NCBI RefSeq assembly: GCF_902497855.1
Contig: NZ_CABVHU010000017.1
Coordinates: 62,001-126,000, forward strand
Direction: 5' to 3'
DNA length: 64,000 bases
Source: Pseudomonas fluorescens
Lineage (GTDB): Bacteria; Pseudomonadota; Gammaproteobacteria; Pseudomonadales; Pseudomonadaceae
This document shows, in pieces, positions 35,775 through 43,594 of this stretch (its first letter is position 1; every line of letters begins with the position of its first letter). Under the pieces are notes generated by a model. It saw nothing but the letters and a program-made list of their open reading frames with translations. It ran no database searches and was not told the origin of the DNA. Both the position numbers and the translations under genes were made by a program.

Positions 35775-35847
35775 AGCTCTGAACGTCCGCACTTTCTGCG
35801 CGTAGAAGCCTAATCGCGGGCGAAAAAATTGATTTCGGCTGCCGGGC

Positions 35848-35880
35848 CATGAGCGCAAGGTCAGTGACCTGGCGCTCATG
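35848..35880. terminator. Strong hairpin between the HD gene and the orotate cluster
   Basis: CATGAGCGC and GCGCTCATG form the outer stem, with AGGTCA/TGACCT pairing inside: a nearly perfect 33-base palindrome between convergent genes. It likely terminates in both directions despite lacking a T-run. Confidence 0.65.
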
Positions 35881-35903
35881 TGGTAGCCATGAAGCGCAAA
35901 CAT

Positions 35904-36233
35904 TCATATCAGACCGCGGCTGCCTGCATAGTCGACCACCACTTGATTCAATGCAGCGCTCACTACACGCTCATCCTCGCTTGTCAGCGCAATTTCAAGG
36001 CAGTCCATATACCCCAGCAATTGTGCCTTCACCCGATGGGCGAATTCTGGACTGACTTCCTGATCCTCATAAAACAGCACATACGCACGACAGAACTCGC
36101 CGATAACGAAACACATCGTCGCGTGTTCGGGAACATTGCGGATGATCTGCTCACACTGCACGCGCACGCGTTTGAAGGCGTCCGTGCCGGGCAAGGCTTG
36201 GCGAAACTCCTGGACTGCGGTGGAAAAATTCAT
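35904..36233 (-). CDS. Small hypothetical protein at the end of the orotate-type operon
   Basis: 109 residues, mostly alpha-helical, with no recognised family: FSTAVQEFRQALPGTDAFKR, HATMCFVIGEFCRAYVLFYE, VKAQLLGYMDCLEIALTS. AAGGAG sits seven bases before the ATG at 36233. It lies 20 bases after the dihydroorotase stop on the same strand, so it belongs to that operon. It could be an accessory or assembly factor for the dehydrogenase; nothing in the sequence shows a catalytic site. Confidence 0.65.
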   Translation of the reverse strand: MNFSTAVQEFRQALPGTDAFKRVRVQCEQIIRNVPEHATMCFVIGEFCRAYVLFYEDQEVSPEFAHRVKAQLLGYMDCLEIALTSEDERVVSAALNQVVVDYAGSRGLI

Positions 36234-36253
36234 GGCTGACTCCTTGAACGTGA

Positions 36254-37600
36254 TTAACGATCGAATGCCAGGCGCTGGCCGTGCTGACCCGACAGTATTG
36301 CCGTGCCATCCCAGACCCGTTGCCCATTGACGAAGGTACTGACAATGCTCGATGAAAAGGTGTTGCCTTCGAACGGACTCCAGCCGCACTTGGACAAGAC
36401 CTCGGCGCGCTGGACGGTGTGCTGCCGGCAGGGATCGACCAGTACCAGGTCGGCGGCATAACCTTCACGCAAGAAGCCACGATCGCTGACCTCGAACAAT
36501 CTGGCAGGGGCATGACTGACTGCCTCGACCACCCGTTCCAGAGTCAATTCACCGGCGAACACCCGTTCCAACGCCACTTGCAGGGCGAACTGCACCAATG
36601 GGACTCCTGACGGGGCTTTCTGGTAAGGGGCGTTTTTCTCTTCAAGCAAATGGGGTGCATGGTCAGTGGCCAGCACATCGATGCGCCCTTCAGCCAACGC
36701 CCGGACAATCGCCACTCGATCGCGCTCGGTCTTGACCGCCGGATTGCACTTGAGCTGCATCCCCAGACGCTGGTAATCGCGGTCATTGAAATGCAGGAAA
36801 TGCACACAGGTTTCCGCAGTAATACGCTTGCTCGCCAACGGCCCGGGCTCGAAAAGCTCCAGTTCCTCTGCAGTGGAAATGTGCAACACATGCAGACGCG
36901 CGTTGTGTTTGCGCGCCAAGCCGATGGCTAGTCGGGTCGACTTGATGCACGCCTCGCGCGAACGAATCAGCGGGTGCAGGTGCGCGGGTATGCCTTCGCC
37001 GTAACTGCGCAGGGCCTTTTGCAGGTTGTCCTCAATCATCGGCGAGTCTTCGCAGTGGGTGATGATCGTCACGGGCGAATCGCGGAAAATGCCGTTCAAC
37101 ACCTCGGGGTCATCCACCAGCATGTTGCCAGTAGATGCACCCATGAATACTTTGACCCCCGGCGTGCTCTTGGGATCGATCGCGCGGATCGCCTCCAGGT
37201 TGTCGTTGCTCGCACCCATGTAAAAGGCGTAATTGACCACAGAGGATTGCGCCGCGATCGCGTATTTGGCTTCCAGAGAATCGCGATCCAGTGCCGGTGG
37301 CCGGGTGTTGGGCATTTCCATGAAACTGGTGATGCCACCGGCCGCGCAGGCCCGGGATTCGCTGGCAATGTCGGCTTTGTGGGTCAGCCCCGGTTCGCGA
37401 AAGTGCACCTGATCGTCGATCATTCCCGGCAGCAACCATAGCCCCGTGGCATCAATTACCCAATCGTCCCTACGCGGCTCAATGGAAGAGGCAATCTGCG
37501 CAATCCGACCGTCCTCAATGCGCAGGTCGCTGCAAAAGCGCTGACCTTCATTGACCAGCGTGGCTTGGCGAATCAACCAGGATTGTGGTGAGCGTTTCAT
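36254..37600 (-). CDS. Dihydroorotase-type amidohydrolase
   Basis: 448 residues of the type I dihydroorotase branch: PGMIDDQVHFREPGLTHKAD (residues 58-77), carbamylated-lysine segment GVKVFMGASTGNM with Lys150, metal histidines His182 (IITHCED) and His240 (VLHIST), and catalytic Asp313 in LATDHAPH. The usual HxH first metal pair reads Gln64-Val-His66, a variant I also associate with Bacteroidetes-type dihydroorotases. It would open dihydroorotate to N-carbamoyl-L-aspartate. It overlaps the ureidosuccinase-type gene by four bases. Confidence 0.85.
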   Translation of the reverse strand: MKRSPQSWLIRQATLVNEGQRFCSDLRIEDGRIAQIASSIEPRRDDWVIDATGLWLLPGMIDDQVHFREPGLTHKADIASESRACAAGGITSFMEMPNTRPPALDRDSLEAKYAIAAQSSVVNYAFYMGASNDNLEAIRAIDPKSTPGVKVFMGASTGNMLVDDPEVLNGIFRDSPVTIITHCEDSPMIEDNLQKALRSYGEGIPAHLHPLIRSREACIKSTRLAIGLARKHNARLHVLHISTAEELELFEPGPLASKRITAETCVHFLHFNDRDYQRLGMQLKCNPAVKTERDRVAIVRALAEGRIDVLATDHAPHLLEEKNAPYQKAPSGVPLVQFALQVALERVFAGELTLERVVEAVSHAPARLFEVSDRGFLREGYAADLVLVDPCRQHTVQRAEVLSKCGWSPFEGNTFSSSIVSTFVNGQRVWDGTAILSGQHGQRLAFDR

Positions 37601-38853
37601 AGTGTCAGTTCCTGTGTGGTGTGGTACAGCACCTCGGTGGCCTCGATGAAATCATCCAGCACCATTGCCTCGTGAGGGTTGTGCGAACCGTGCTGGTTAC
37701 GGATGAAGAGCATGGCGCTGGGGATCCCGGCGTTGGCGAAAACCGCAGCGTCATGCCCTGCACCACTCGGTGTCAGGACGCCCTCCCAGCCATGCTCGCG
37801 GGTCGTGCGCACAAAGGCTTCGACCCAGGGTTCATGCATGGCCGCCGGTTGCGTATCGATGCGTTTATCGAACTCGAACCGCACCTGACGGTGTTCCTCG
37901 ATCTGCCGGACTTCGTCCAGGATCAAGGCATGGAAGGCCTCCAGCGTAGTTTGATGCAGACTGCGAACTTCCAGACTGAAGTTGACTTCGCCGGGTATCC
38001 GCGAGACCGCGTGATGCGCGGCGTTGGTGCCCAGGGTCCCGACCGTGACCACCAGATCGCGATCGTCATTGAGCCACTCGCCCCACAATTGATCGATGCG
38101 CGCCACCAGTTCGCTGACGGCAAATACCGAGTCATGGCGGTCCTCACGGGACACCGCGCCGGAGTGGCCGTCCTCGCCCAGGCATCGCACCAGGTTGTGT
38201 CGCAGATTGCCGCGAATACCGGGCACGATGCCCAGGGCCTGGCCCATTTTTTCCAGGGACTCGGCTTGTTCGATGTGCACTTCCAGGTAGCCGGCGAACT
38301 GCAGGCGGTCGATCAGCCATTGCTGACTGCGAATTGCATCCAGGTCAGCGCCGACCGCCTGCATGGCCTCGCCCAGGGTCTTCTTACTGAAGCGGTTGAC
38401 CAATGCCAGGTCGTTAGACGTGAGCCCGCCCATCAGCGCTCGTGAGCCCATGTAGGACTTGCCATACCAGGCGCTCTCTTCACCGCGCAGGCCCAGCACG
38501 CGAATCGGACGCGGGGTCCGAACCGCTTGCTGATCCAGTCGGCACAAGCACAACAGCCCCGCGATGACACCCGCTAGACCATCGTAATTACCACCTTGGG
38601 GCACCGAGTCCAAATGTGAGCCAATCCAGATGGCTGGTTGCCCGTCGTCATCGGCCCGTTGAAAAATCACATTGCCGGCACAGTCGCTGCGCACGAATAA
38701 ACCGTTGTCGCGGGCGAACTGCGACAGATAGGCAATCGCAGCGTTTTCGCCAGCACCGTAGCTCTCACGGGTAATGCCGATTTCCGGGTCTCGGGACAGT
38801 TCACTGATTTCGCTGAACATGCGCCGCGCTTGTTGTTTCCAGAGGGTGCTCAT
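37597..38853 (-). CDS. Zn-dependent N-carbamoyl-L-amino acid hydrolase (ureidosuccinase candidate)
   Basis: 418 residues of the AllC/HyuC/AmaB branch of the M20 metallohydrolases. Metal ligands are visible in WIGSHLDSVPQGGNYDGLAG (His80, bridging Asp91), the EE pair in GLRGEESAWYG (125-126), the HIEQAESLE histidine near 197 and the C-terminal NQHGSHNPHEA. It removes the carbamoyl group as CO2 and NH3. In this context the substrate is inferred to be N-carbamoyl-L-aspartate, giving aspartate. Start chosen at MSTLWKQQARRMF. It overlaps its neighbours by four bases on each side. Confidence 0.85.
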   Translation of the reverse strand: MSTLWKQQARRMFSEISELSRDPEIGITRESYGAGENAAIAYLSQFARDNGLFVRSDCAGNVIFQRADDDGQPAIWIGSHLDSVPQGGNYDGLAGVIAGLLCLCRLDQQAVRTPRPIRVLGLRGEESAWYGKSYMGSRALMGGLTSNDLALVNRFSKKTLGEAMQAVGADLDAIRSQQWLIDRLQFAGYLEVHIEQAESLEKMGQALGIVPGIRGNLRHNLVRCLGEDGHSGAVSREDRHDSVFAVSELVARIDQLWGEWLNDDRDLVVTVGTLGTNAAHHAVSRIPGEVNFSLEVRSLHQTTLEAFHALILDEVRQIEEHRQVRFEFDKRIDTQPAAMHEPWVEAFVRTTREHGWEGVLTPSGAGHDAAVFANAGIPSAMLFIRNQHGSHNPHEAMVLDDFIEATEVLYHTTQELTL

Positions 38854-39785
38854 GGCAAGGCTCCAAAGGCTGCGGCCGGAGAATCGTCGAGGCTGCCGAT
38901 CAGTGTGCTCAAATGGCTGATGCCCTTGCGCCGGCAATACACTTCCAGCTCGTTGACCATCAGGTTCATGGTCTTGGGATGAATAAAAGTAGCGGTGCCG
39001 ACCTGCACCGCACTGGCACCGGCATAGATGAACTCCAGAGCGTCATGGGCGGTGGCAATGCCGCCGCAGCCGATCACTGGAATCTGCAGGGCCTTGGCGC
39101 ACTGATAGGTCAATCGCACCATCAGCGGCTTGATCATTGCGCCGGAGATCCCGCCCATAAAATTACCCAGCCGTGCCCGACCTTTTTCGATGTCGATCGA
39201 CAGCCCGAGCAAGGTGTTGCCGACCACCACAGCGTCCGCGCCTTCGTCCTGCGCGGACAATGCGATGTCGACGATTTCTCCAGCGTTGGGAGTCAGCTTG
39301 ACCCACAGCGGCAACGACGTACTGGCACGCATTAATTTGATTACCTGCCGCGTGGTATCGGCGTGCATACCGAACGACGCGCCGTGGGCTTCAATATTGG
39401 GGCATGAGATATTCGCTTCGATGCCGGCCACGCCTGGCACATCGCTCAAGCGTGCCGCCAGTTCGGCAAAACCCTGGGCGGTCGGTGCCGAAATGCTGAC
39501 GATCAGTGGCGAATCAAAATTGCGGTAGAACGGCACCACCTTCGCGATGAATAGATCGGCACCTTTGCTCGGGATCCCGATGGCATTCATCATGCCGTCG
39601 GCCAGTTCACAAACCCGCGGCATGGGGTTGCCGGTGCGTTTTTCGCTGGTAATGGTCTTGGTTACCAAGGCGCCCAGACTGTTGAAGTCCAGCAAGTGGG
39701 TAAGCTCTTCGGCGAAAGTGCCGGATGCCGGCATCACCGGGTTCTTCAGGCGCAGGCCGCCGATATTTACGCTGAGATCAATCAT
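38850..39785 (-). CDS. Dihydroorotate dehydrogenase B catalytic subunit-type protein
   Basis: 311 residues matching the class 1B PyrD catalytic subunit: LSVNIGGLRLKNPVMPASGT at the N-terminus, active-site Cys128 in IEANISCPNIE, KLTPNAGEIV and VIGCGGIATAHDALEFIYAG for FMN phosphate. Class 1B needs the FAD/[2Fe-2S] partner encoded immediately upstream (four-base overlap). Pseudomonads normally make pyrimidines with the membrane class 2 PyrD, so this soluble NAD-linked enzyme is likely catabolic, reducing orotate to dihydroorotate as in Clostridium oroticum. Start at MIDLSVNIG. Confidence 0.87.
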   Translation of the reverse strand: MIDLSVNIGGLRLKNPVMPASGTFAEELTHLLDFNSLGALVTKTITSEKRTGNPMPRVCELADGMMNAIGIPSKGADLFIAKVVPFYRNFDSPLIVSISAPTAQGFAELAARLSDVPGVAGIEANISCPNIEAHGASFGMHADTTRQVIKLMRASTSLPLWVKLTPNAGEIVDIALSAQDEGADAVVVGNTLLGLSIDIEKGRARLGNFMGGISGAMIKPLMVRLTYQCAKALQIPVIGCGGIATAHDALEFIYAGASAVQVGTATFIHPKTMNLMVNELEVYCRRKGISHLSTLIGSLDDSPAAAFGALP

Positions 39786-40615
39786 TCCAACACCTCCGCC
39801 AGGTCGAACACCGGGCCTTCCAGACACACACGTTTGCCGACTTTCAAGCCATCGACTTCAAACACATCGACGCAGCACTGGCACATGCCCAGGCCGCAGA
39901 CCATTTGCTGCTCCAGGGCGACTTGCCCGGCCAGCCCCAACTCGCCCGACAGGCGCTTGAGCAAACGGGTCAGGCGTCTGGAGCCACAGGTGAACAGCGC
40001 ATTGCTGCCTTCCCGGGCGATCACCTCACGCAGCACCGCTTCAATGTTTTCCAATGCGCTGCTGCCGTCCTCGTCCAGGACGCTGATGACTTCAGCGCCC
40101 AAAGAGGCAAAACGCTCCCGGGATAACAGACTTTTTTCGCTGCGGGCGCTGAGCACTGCGGTCAGCTTGATCCCCGAGGCATGGGCCGCTTCGGCCAACG
40201 GCGCCAGGGTCGCCAAGCCGACACCCCGGGCAACGATGGTCATATGTCGCCAGTTCGGATCAAGGTCGAAGCCCTTGCCCAAGGGGCCGAGGATTTCCAG
40301 GGTTTGCCGCTCACTGAGGGTTTCCAGGCCGAAGGTGCCCTTGCCGGTAACCTTGTACAGAAACTCAACCTGGCCAGTGACCGGATCGGCCTTGTAGGTG
40401 CTCATCGGCCGGCGGAAGAAAGGTTTGTGTTCGCCTTCGCTGGGGCAAAGCAAGTTGAAGAATTGCCCAGGCTGCGAATGGCACGCGGCGCCATCGGCTT
40501 GCAGGATCAGACGTTTGTATTCGTCGTTGACCCATTCGTTGGACAGCACCACCGCCAGCGTATCGTTAGGCGGGGTGACGGCGATGGCCTGGCAGCAGGT
40601 CGATATCCCGGTCAT
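39782..40615 (-). CDS. Dihydroorotate dehydrogenase electron transfer subunit-type protein (PyrK-like)
   Basis: 277 residues. FAD-binding RRPMSTY (69-75), NAD-binding region from about 123 (HMTIVARGVGLATLAPLAEA), and a C-terminal [2Fe-2S] site with Cys240, Cys245, Cys248 and Cys264 (CGLGMCQCC). It passes electrons between NAD(H) and the FMN subunit. It is the first gene of the four-gene overlapping series; GAGGG lies nine bases before the ATG. Two copies of the GTCTAATTTTTGATAC element lie 36 and 149 bases upstream. Confidence 0.87.
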   Translation of the reverse strand: MTGISTCCQAIAVTPPNDTLAVVLSNEWVNDEYKRLILQADGAACHSQPGQFFNLLCPSEGEHKPFFRRPMSTYKADPVTGQVEFLYKVTGKGTFGLETLSERQTLEILGPLGKGFDLDPNWRHMTIVARGVGLATLAPLAEAAHASGIKLTAVLSARSEKSLLSRERFASLGAEVISVLDEDGSSALENIEAVLREVIAREGSNALFTCGSRRLTRLLKRLSGELGLAGQVALEQQMVCGLGMCQCCVDVFEVDGLKVGKRVCLEGPVFDLAEVLE

Positions 40616-40650
40616 TTGAAAGCCCTCTTTGTTCTTGTTTAAGTGCTCTG

Positions 40651-40666
40651 TCTAATTTTTGATACT
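40651..40666. promoter_or_regulatory. Repeated operator-like element, copy 1 (before the PyrK-like gene)
   Basis: GTCTAATTTTTGATAC, an imperfect dyad (GTCTAA / GTATCA on the other strand). It starts 36 bases upstream of the operon start. A TTGACT on the minus strand immediately upstream could be a -35 box, which would place the element inside the promoter. Confidence 0.7.
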
Positions 40667-40763
40667 CTCGAGTCAAAAGAGTAACGACGCCGCCCTCGGA
40701 TCCGGCAGCGTCGTGATTTTCTACTTCAATTCAGGTTTGACTCTACGCCTCATCATTGTGTTT

Positions 40764-40779
40764 GTCTAATTTTTGATAC
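40764..40779. promoter_or_regulatory. Repeated operator-like element, copy 2
   Basis: Identical 16-mer GTCTAATTTTTGATAC, 97 bases from copy 1, within the 208-bp gap between the MFS gene stop and the PyrK-like gene. Same orientation as copy 1. Confidence 0.7.
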
Positions 40780-40823
40780 GACCGGCGCAATACTTTTTTA
40801 GCATTAACACAGCGGTTCAGCTC

Positions 40824-42092
40824 TTACTTTTGCTCCACTGGCAAGGCATTCGCCAATCGCGCTTCCCCACTGTCGCCCTGGCTGCGCGGCAGCAGGAACA
40901 GCGTGGCGGCCATGGCTAACAGGTAGATCGAAGCCAGCAACATGATCGCCGCCGAAAACGAATACGCCAGGGCGATGGCGCCCACCGCCAGAGGACCGAA
41001 CCCACCGACCCCGCGCCCGACGTTGAACAGCACATTCTGCGCGGTGGCCCGTACTTGCGCCGGGTACAGGTCAGAGATCAATGCGCCGTAACCACCGATC
41101 ATGCCGTTGACGAAAATCCCCATGATCACGCCGGTGAACAGCATGCTGATCGGATCCGTCAGGTTGGCGTAGATCAACACCATGACGGCCGCGCTGGCCT
41201 GATACAGCAGGAAGATTTTCCAACGTCCGAAGCGGTCCGCCAGTTGCCCGAACAACCAGATGCCGAAAGCCATCCCCACCACCGTGGCAGCGGTCCAGGT
41301 GCCGGACGCGGTCAGCGAGAAACCGAACTGGCGCGACAGGTAACTGGGCATCCAGATCATGATTCCGTAGTAACCGAAATTCTGCACCGAGGTCAGCACC
41401 ATCACGCCGATGCTGGCTTTAGTCGTCGGTACATCCTTGAACAGTTGGCCAAAGCGCTGGGTAAACGAGATAGGGTTAACCGTGGCCTTGATGAACTCCT
41501 CCGGCTCGCCCATGGTGTGGCGAATCACGAAGGACAACAGCGCCGGCACCAGTCCGACCAGAAACATTCCGCGCCAACCGATATGTGGCAACAGCAGCGG
41601 AGTCAACAGTGCAGCCGCCAGGACACCAGCCTGCCATCCCATGCCGACGTAGGATGATGCGCGGTTGCGCTTGTTGGCCGGCCAGGTCTCGGCGATCAGC
41701 GCCATGCCGATACCGAACTCGCCGCCCAGGCCAAATCCGGCCAGGGTACGGTACGTCAGCAAGTCCCAGTAACCCTGGGCCAGCGAGCACAAACCGGTGA
41801 AAACTGAAAACACCAGAATGCACACGCTGAGCATCTTCACCCGGCCATAACGGTCGCTGAGTTGGCCGAAGATCAAGCCACCGGCCACAGCACCGAGCAA
41901 CGTCCAGGTGACCAGAGATCCGGCCTCGGAGGTCGTCAGCCCCAGGCCGAGAGTGATGGCCGGCAACATGAAGCCAAGAATCAGCAGGTCGAACCCGTCC
42001 ATGGCGTAGCCGGTCACGCTGGCGATCAACGCCTTGCGCGGTGACGCATCCGCCTTGACGGCGCTTGAGTCGTTGTGAGTTTTCACAATCAT
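40824..42092 (-). CDS. MFS transporter (aromatic acid:H+ symporter type; orotate candidate)
   Basis: 422 residues, 12 membrane helices. YAMDGFDLLILGFMLPAI in helix 1, GQLSDRYGRVKML between helices 2 and 3, and GLGGEFGIGMALIAETWP in helix 4-5 mark the AAHS/metabolite:H+ symporter branch that carries benzoate-type and other ring acids. AGAGG precedes the ATG. It lies between the channel gene and the enzyme operon with the shared operator in front of it, so orotate or a related pyrimidine acid is the likely cargo; this is inference. Confidence 0.85.
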   Translation of the reverse strand: MIVKTHNDSSAVKADASPRKALIASVTGYAMDGFDLLILGFMLPAITLGLGLTTSEAGSLVTWTLLGAVAGGLIFGQLSDRYGRVKMLSVCILVFSVFTGLCSLAQGYWDLLTYRTLAGFGLGGEFGIGMALIAETWPANKRNRASSYVGMGWQAGVLAAALLTPLLLPHIGWRGMFLVGLVPALLSFVIRHTMGEPEEFIKATVNPISFTQRFGQLFKDVPTTKASIGVMVLTSVQNFGYYGIMIWMPSYLSRQFGFSLTASGTWTAATVVGMAFGIWLFGQLADRFGRWKIFLLYQASAAVMVLIYANLTDPISMLFTGVIMGIFVNGMIGGYGALISDLYPAQVRATAQNVLFNVGRGVGGFGPLAVGAIALAYSFSAAIMLLASIYLLAMAATLFLLPRSQGDSGEARLANALPVEQK

Positions 42093-42227
42093 TACCTCTT
42101 ATTGTTATCTCTGGTTGATGCGGGTGAACCGGGATCGGGGTCACCGCCTGACTCATCCCTGGAAGGAAACAGCGCCGTCCTTCATTCGCCGGCGATGCGC
42201 TGAGTCTACGAACAAATGAAACGTTTT

Positions 42228-42243
42228 GTCTAATTTTTGATAC
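42228..42243. promoter_or_regulatory. Repeated operator-like element, copy 3 (before the MFS gene)
   Basis: The same 16-mer GTCTAATTTTTGATAC, 136 bases upstream of the MFS start, in the 181-bp gap behind the Tsx-like gene. Confidence 0.7.
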
Positions 42244-42273
42244 GACACAGGCGAAAAATTAAGATTCCGCTTT

Positions 42274-43134
42274 TTACAGGTGCCACTCCAGATTGATCGA
42301 TAACGCATCGACATCCGTGCCCGGCCCCTTCTCATTGCCGAACTTGTTGCGCCAGTACTCGTAGCCAGGACCGATCCACAGCACGTTTTTTTCGCCCCAA
42401 CCCAACTGCCCGACGTCCAGCATCAACGAAGTGCGCATCAACTGTTCGGCGGCCGTGGGCCGGTTCTGATAGTCGTCACCCTTCTTGCTGCTGTAGGTGT
42501 AAAAGCCCTGGAACTTGAGTGGTAGCGGTCCCGCCATGAACGGCACGCCCCACGTGAGGTTGAACTGCAGGAACGGATCGAACAGTAGATCGTTGTGATT
42601 ACCCGGCTTGCCGCACACGTCCAGACCGCAGTGATTCCATTCCCGGGCGTAGAGCACGCTGGCGTCGAGAAACCCCGCGGGCAAGGCAAACTTCAACGTC
42701 GGACCAAGCACCAACAGGCGTTTTTCAGAAGCGAACTCATTGTTCTTGGTGTTGTAGTCGAAGCCGGCGGTCAAGGCCACGTCCTTGACCGGGCCGAATG
42801 CCAGAGGCTTGTCGAATACCTTCCCGTACTGCAACTGGTTGCGATATGTCAGGTAAAACTCGGTAGCACCGGTGCCTCCGCCCTTGGCCGGGTCGGTGCT
42901 GTCTGACTTGAACACATCCAGGTTAATGAAGTTCTGCCCCAGCCTGTAGCTGCTGACATGGGTTATTTGCAGAATGTTCTTGGCCACATCCCTGGTTTTG
43001 CCGGGATCGCTGTAATGGTCGCTATAGCGGTAGCCAATCAAAGTGTCGCTGTAGCCAGGCGCCGCCAGCGCGCAAGGCGTCAAGACAGCCAGTGAAAGCG
43101 CCAGCAATGACGGTAAGCCGATTGAATGGTCCAT
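42274..43134 (-). CDS. Tsx-like outer membrane channel protein
   Basis: 286 residues with a signal peptide (SLLALSLAVLTPCALAA, cleavage near residue 24). Mature part of alternating beta strands with aromatic girdle residues, typical of the nucleoside-specific channel (Tsx) family: ILQITHVSSYRLGQNFINLD, TEFYLTYRNQL, ALTAGFDYNTKNNEF, NVLWIGPGYEYWRNKFG. The C-terminus EWHL completes the last strand. GGAG precedes the ATG. As an outer-membrane pore beside pyrimidine-ring enzymes, it probably admits orotate or a nucleobase derivative. Confidence 0.8.
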   Translation of the reverse strand: MDHSIGLPSLLALSLAVLTPCALAAPGYSDTLIGYRYSDHYSDPGKTRDVAKNILQITHVSSYRLGQNFINLDVFKSDSTDPAKGGGTGATEFYLTYRNQLQYGKVFDKPLAFGPVKDVALTAGFDYNTKNNEFASEKRLLVLGPTLKFALPAGFLDASVLYAREWNHCGLDVCGKPGNHNDLLFDPFLQFNLTWGVPFMAGPLPLKFQGFYTYSSKKGDDYQNRPTAAEQLMRTSLMLDVGQLGWGEKNVLWIGPGYEYWRNKFGNEKGPGTDVDALSINLEWHL

Positions 43135-43426
43135 TGTTGTGCTCCGTATTGTTATTGATTTAGGGGCGTAGCAGGTCGCGCAATCAGAGTCATCTGTTCA
43201 CGGCCTCACATTTCGTTTCGGGTGCGAAAAGGTCAGGGGTTCAGGTCGACGAGGTTCTCCAGGCTGGTTTTCAGGCGTGACAAACCCCGGTGCGGCTCAA
43301 TAAAGGCGACGGGATTCGGGTTTTTCTATCAGTAAGAAAGGGACTGCACGCCAGGGATCATCCTGGAGCCAGGCTTGCCACAGGGATCTGGGGTGGGATA
43401 TTCATGGACATGGCCGCACCATTTTT

Positions 43427-43440
43427 GTATTTTTTAGACA
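43427..43440. promoter_or_regulatory. Operator-like element, inverted short variant (copy 4a)
   Basis: GTATTTTTTAGACA, the reverse orientation of the TGTCTAA...ATAC pattern with a shorter spacer, 15 bases from copy 4b. It faces the Tsx-like gene. Confidence 0.5.
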
Positions 43441-43454
43441 AATGAGTAATGCCT

Positions 43455-43470
43455 GTCTAAATATTGATAC
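43455..43470. promoter_or_regulatory. Operator-like element, copy 4b (near the XRE regulator)
   Basis: GTCTAAATATTGATAC, 14 of 16 matches to the other copies, 125 bases before the regulator start. The position suggests autoregulation by the XRE protein. Confidence 0.65.
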
Positions 43471-43594
43471 ATCGAAGTCGTGACGAGGTCAACAAATTCC
43501 TTGTTCGAACCGCATGAACGGCAGCTATCGTCCGCTCAGAAACTGGTTGGAGCAGCGTGTTCCACCCCATGTACATTAGCCATTCGGAGTTTTA

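Larger units (their letters stand above)
43135..43594. other. Gene-free regulatory gap between the Tsx-like and XRE genes
   Basis: 460 bases between opposed starts. No protein or RNA gene was seen. The right half contains the divergent operator pair listed separately; the left half (43135-43420) shows nothing I can name. Confidence 0.5.

Noticed and set aside
38850..40615. Reading the PyrD/PyrK pair as the reductive uracil enzyme (dihydropyrimidine dehydrogenase)
   Set aside because: Both subunits have the lengths and motifs of dihydroorotate dehydrogenase B; the large FAD/Fe-S subunit of the uracil enzyme and a hydantoinase-type dihydropyrimidinase are missing.
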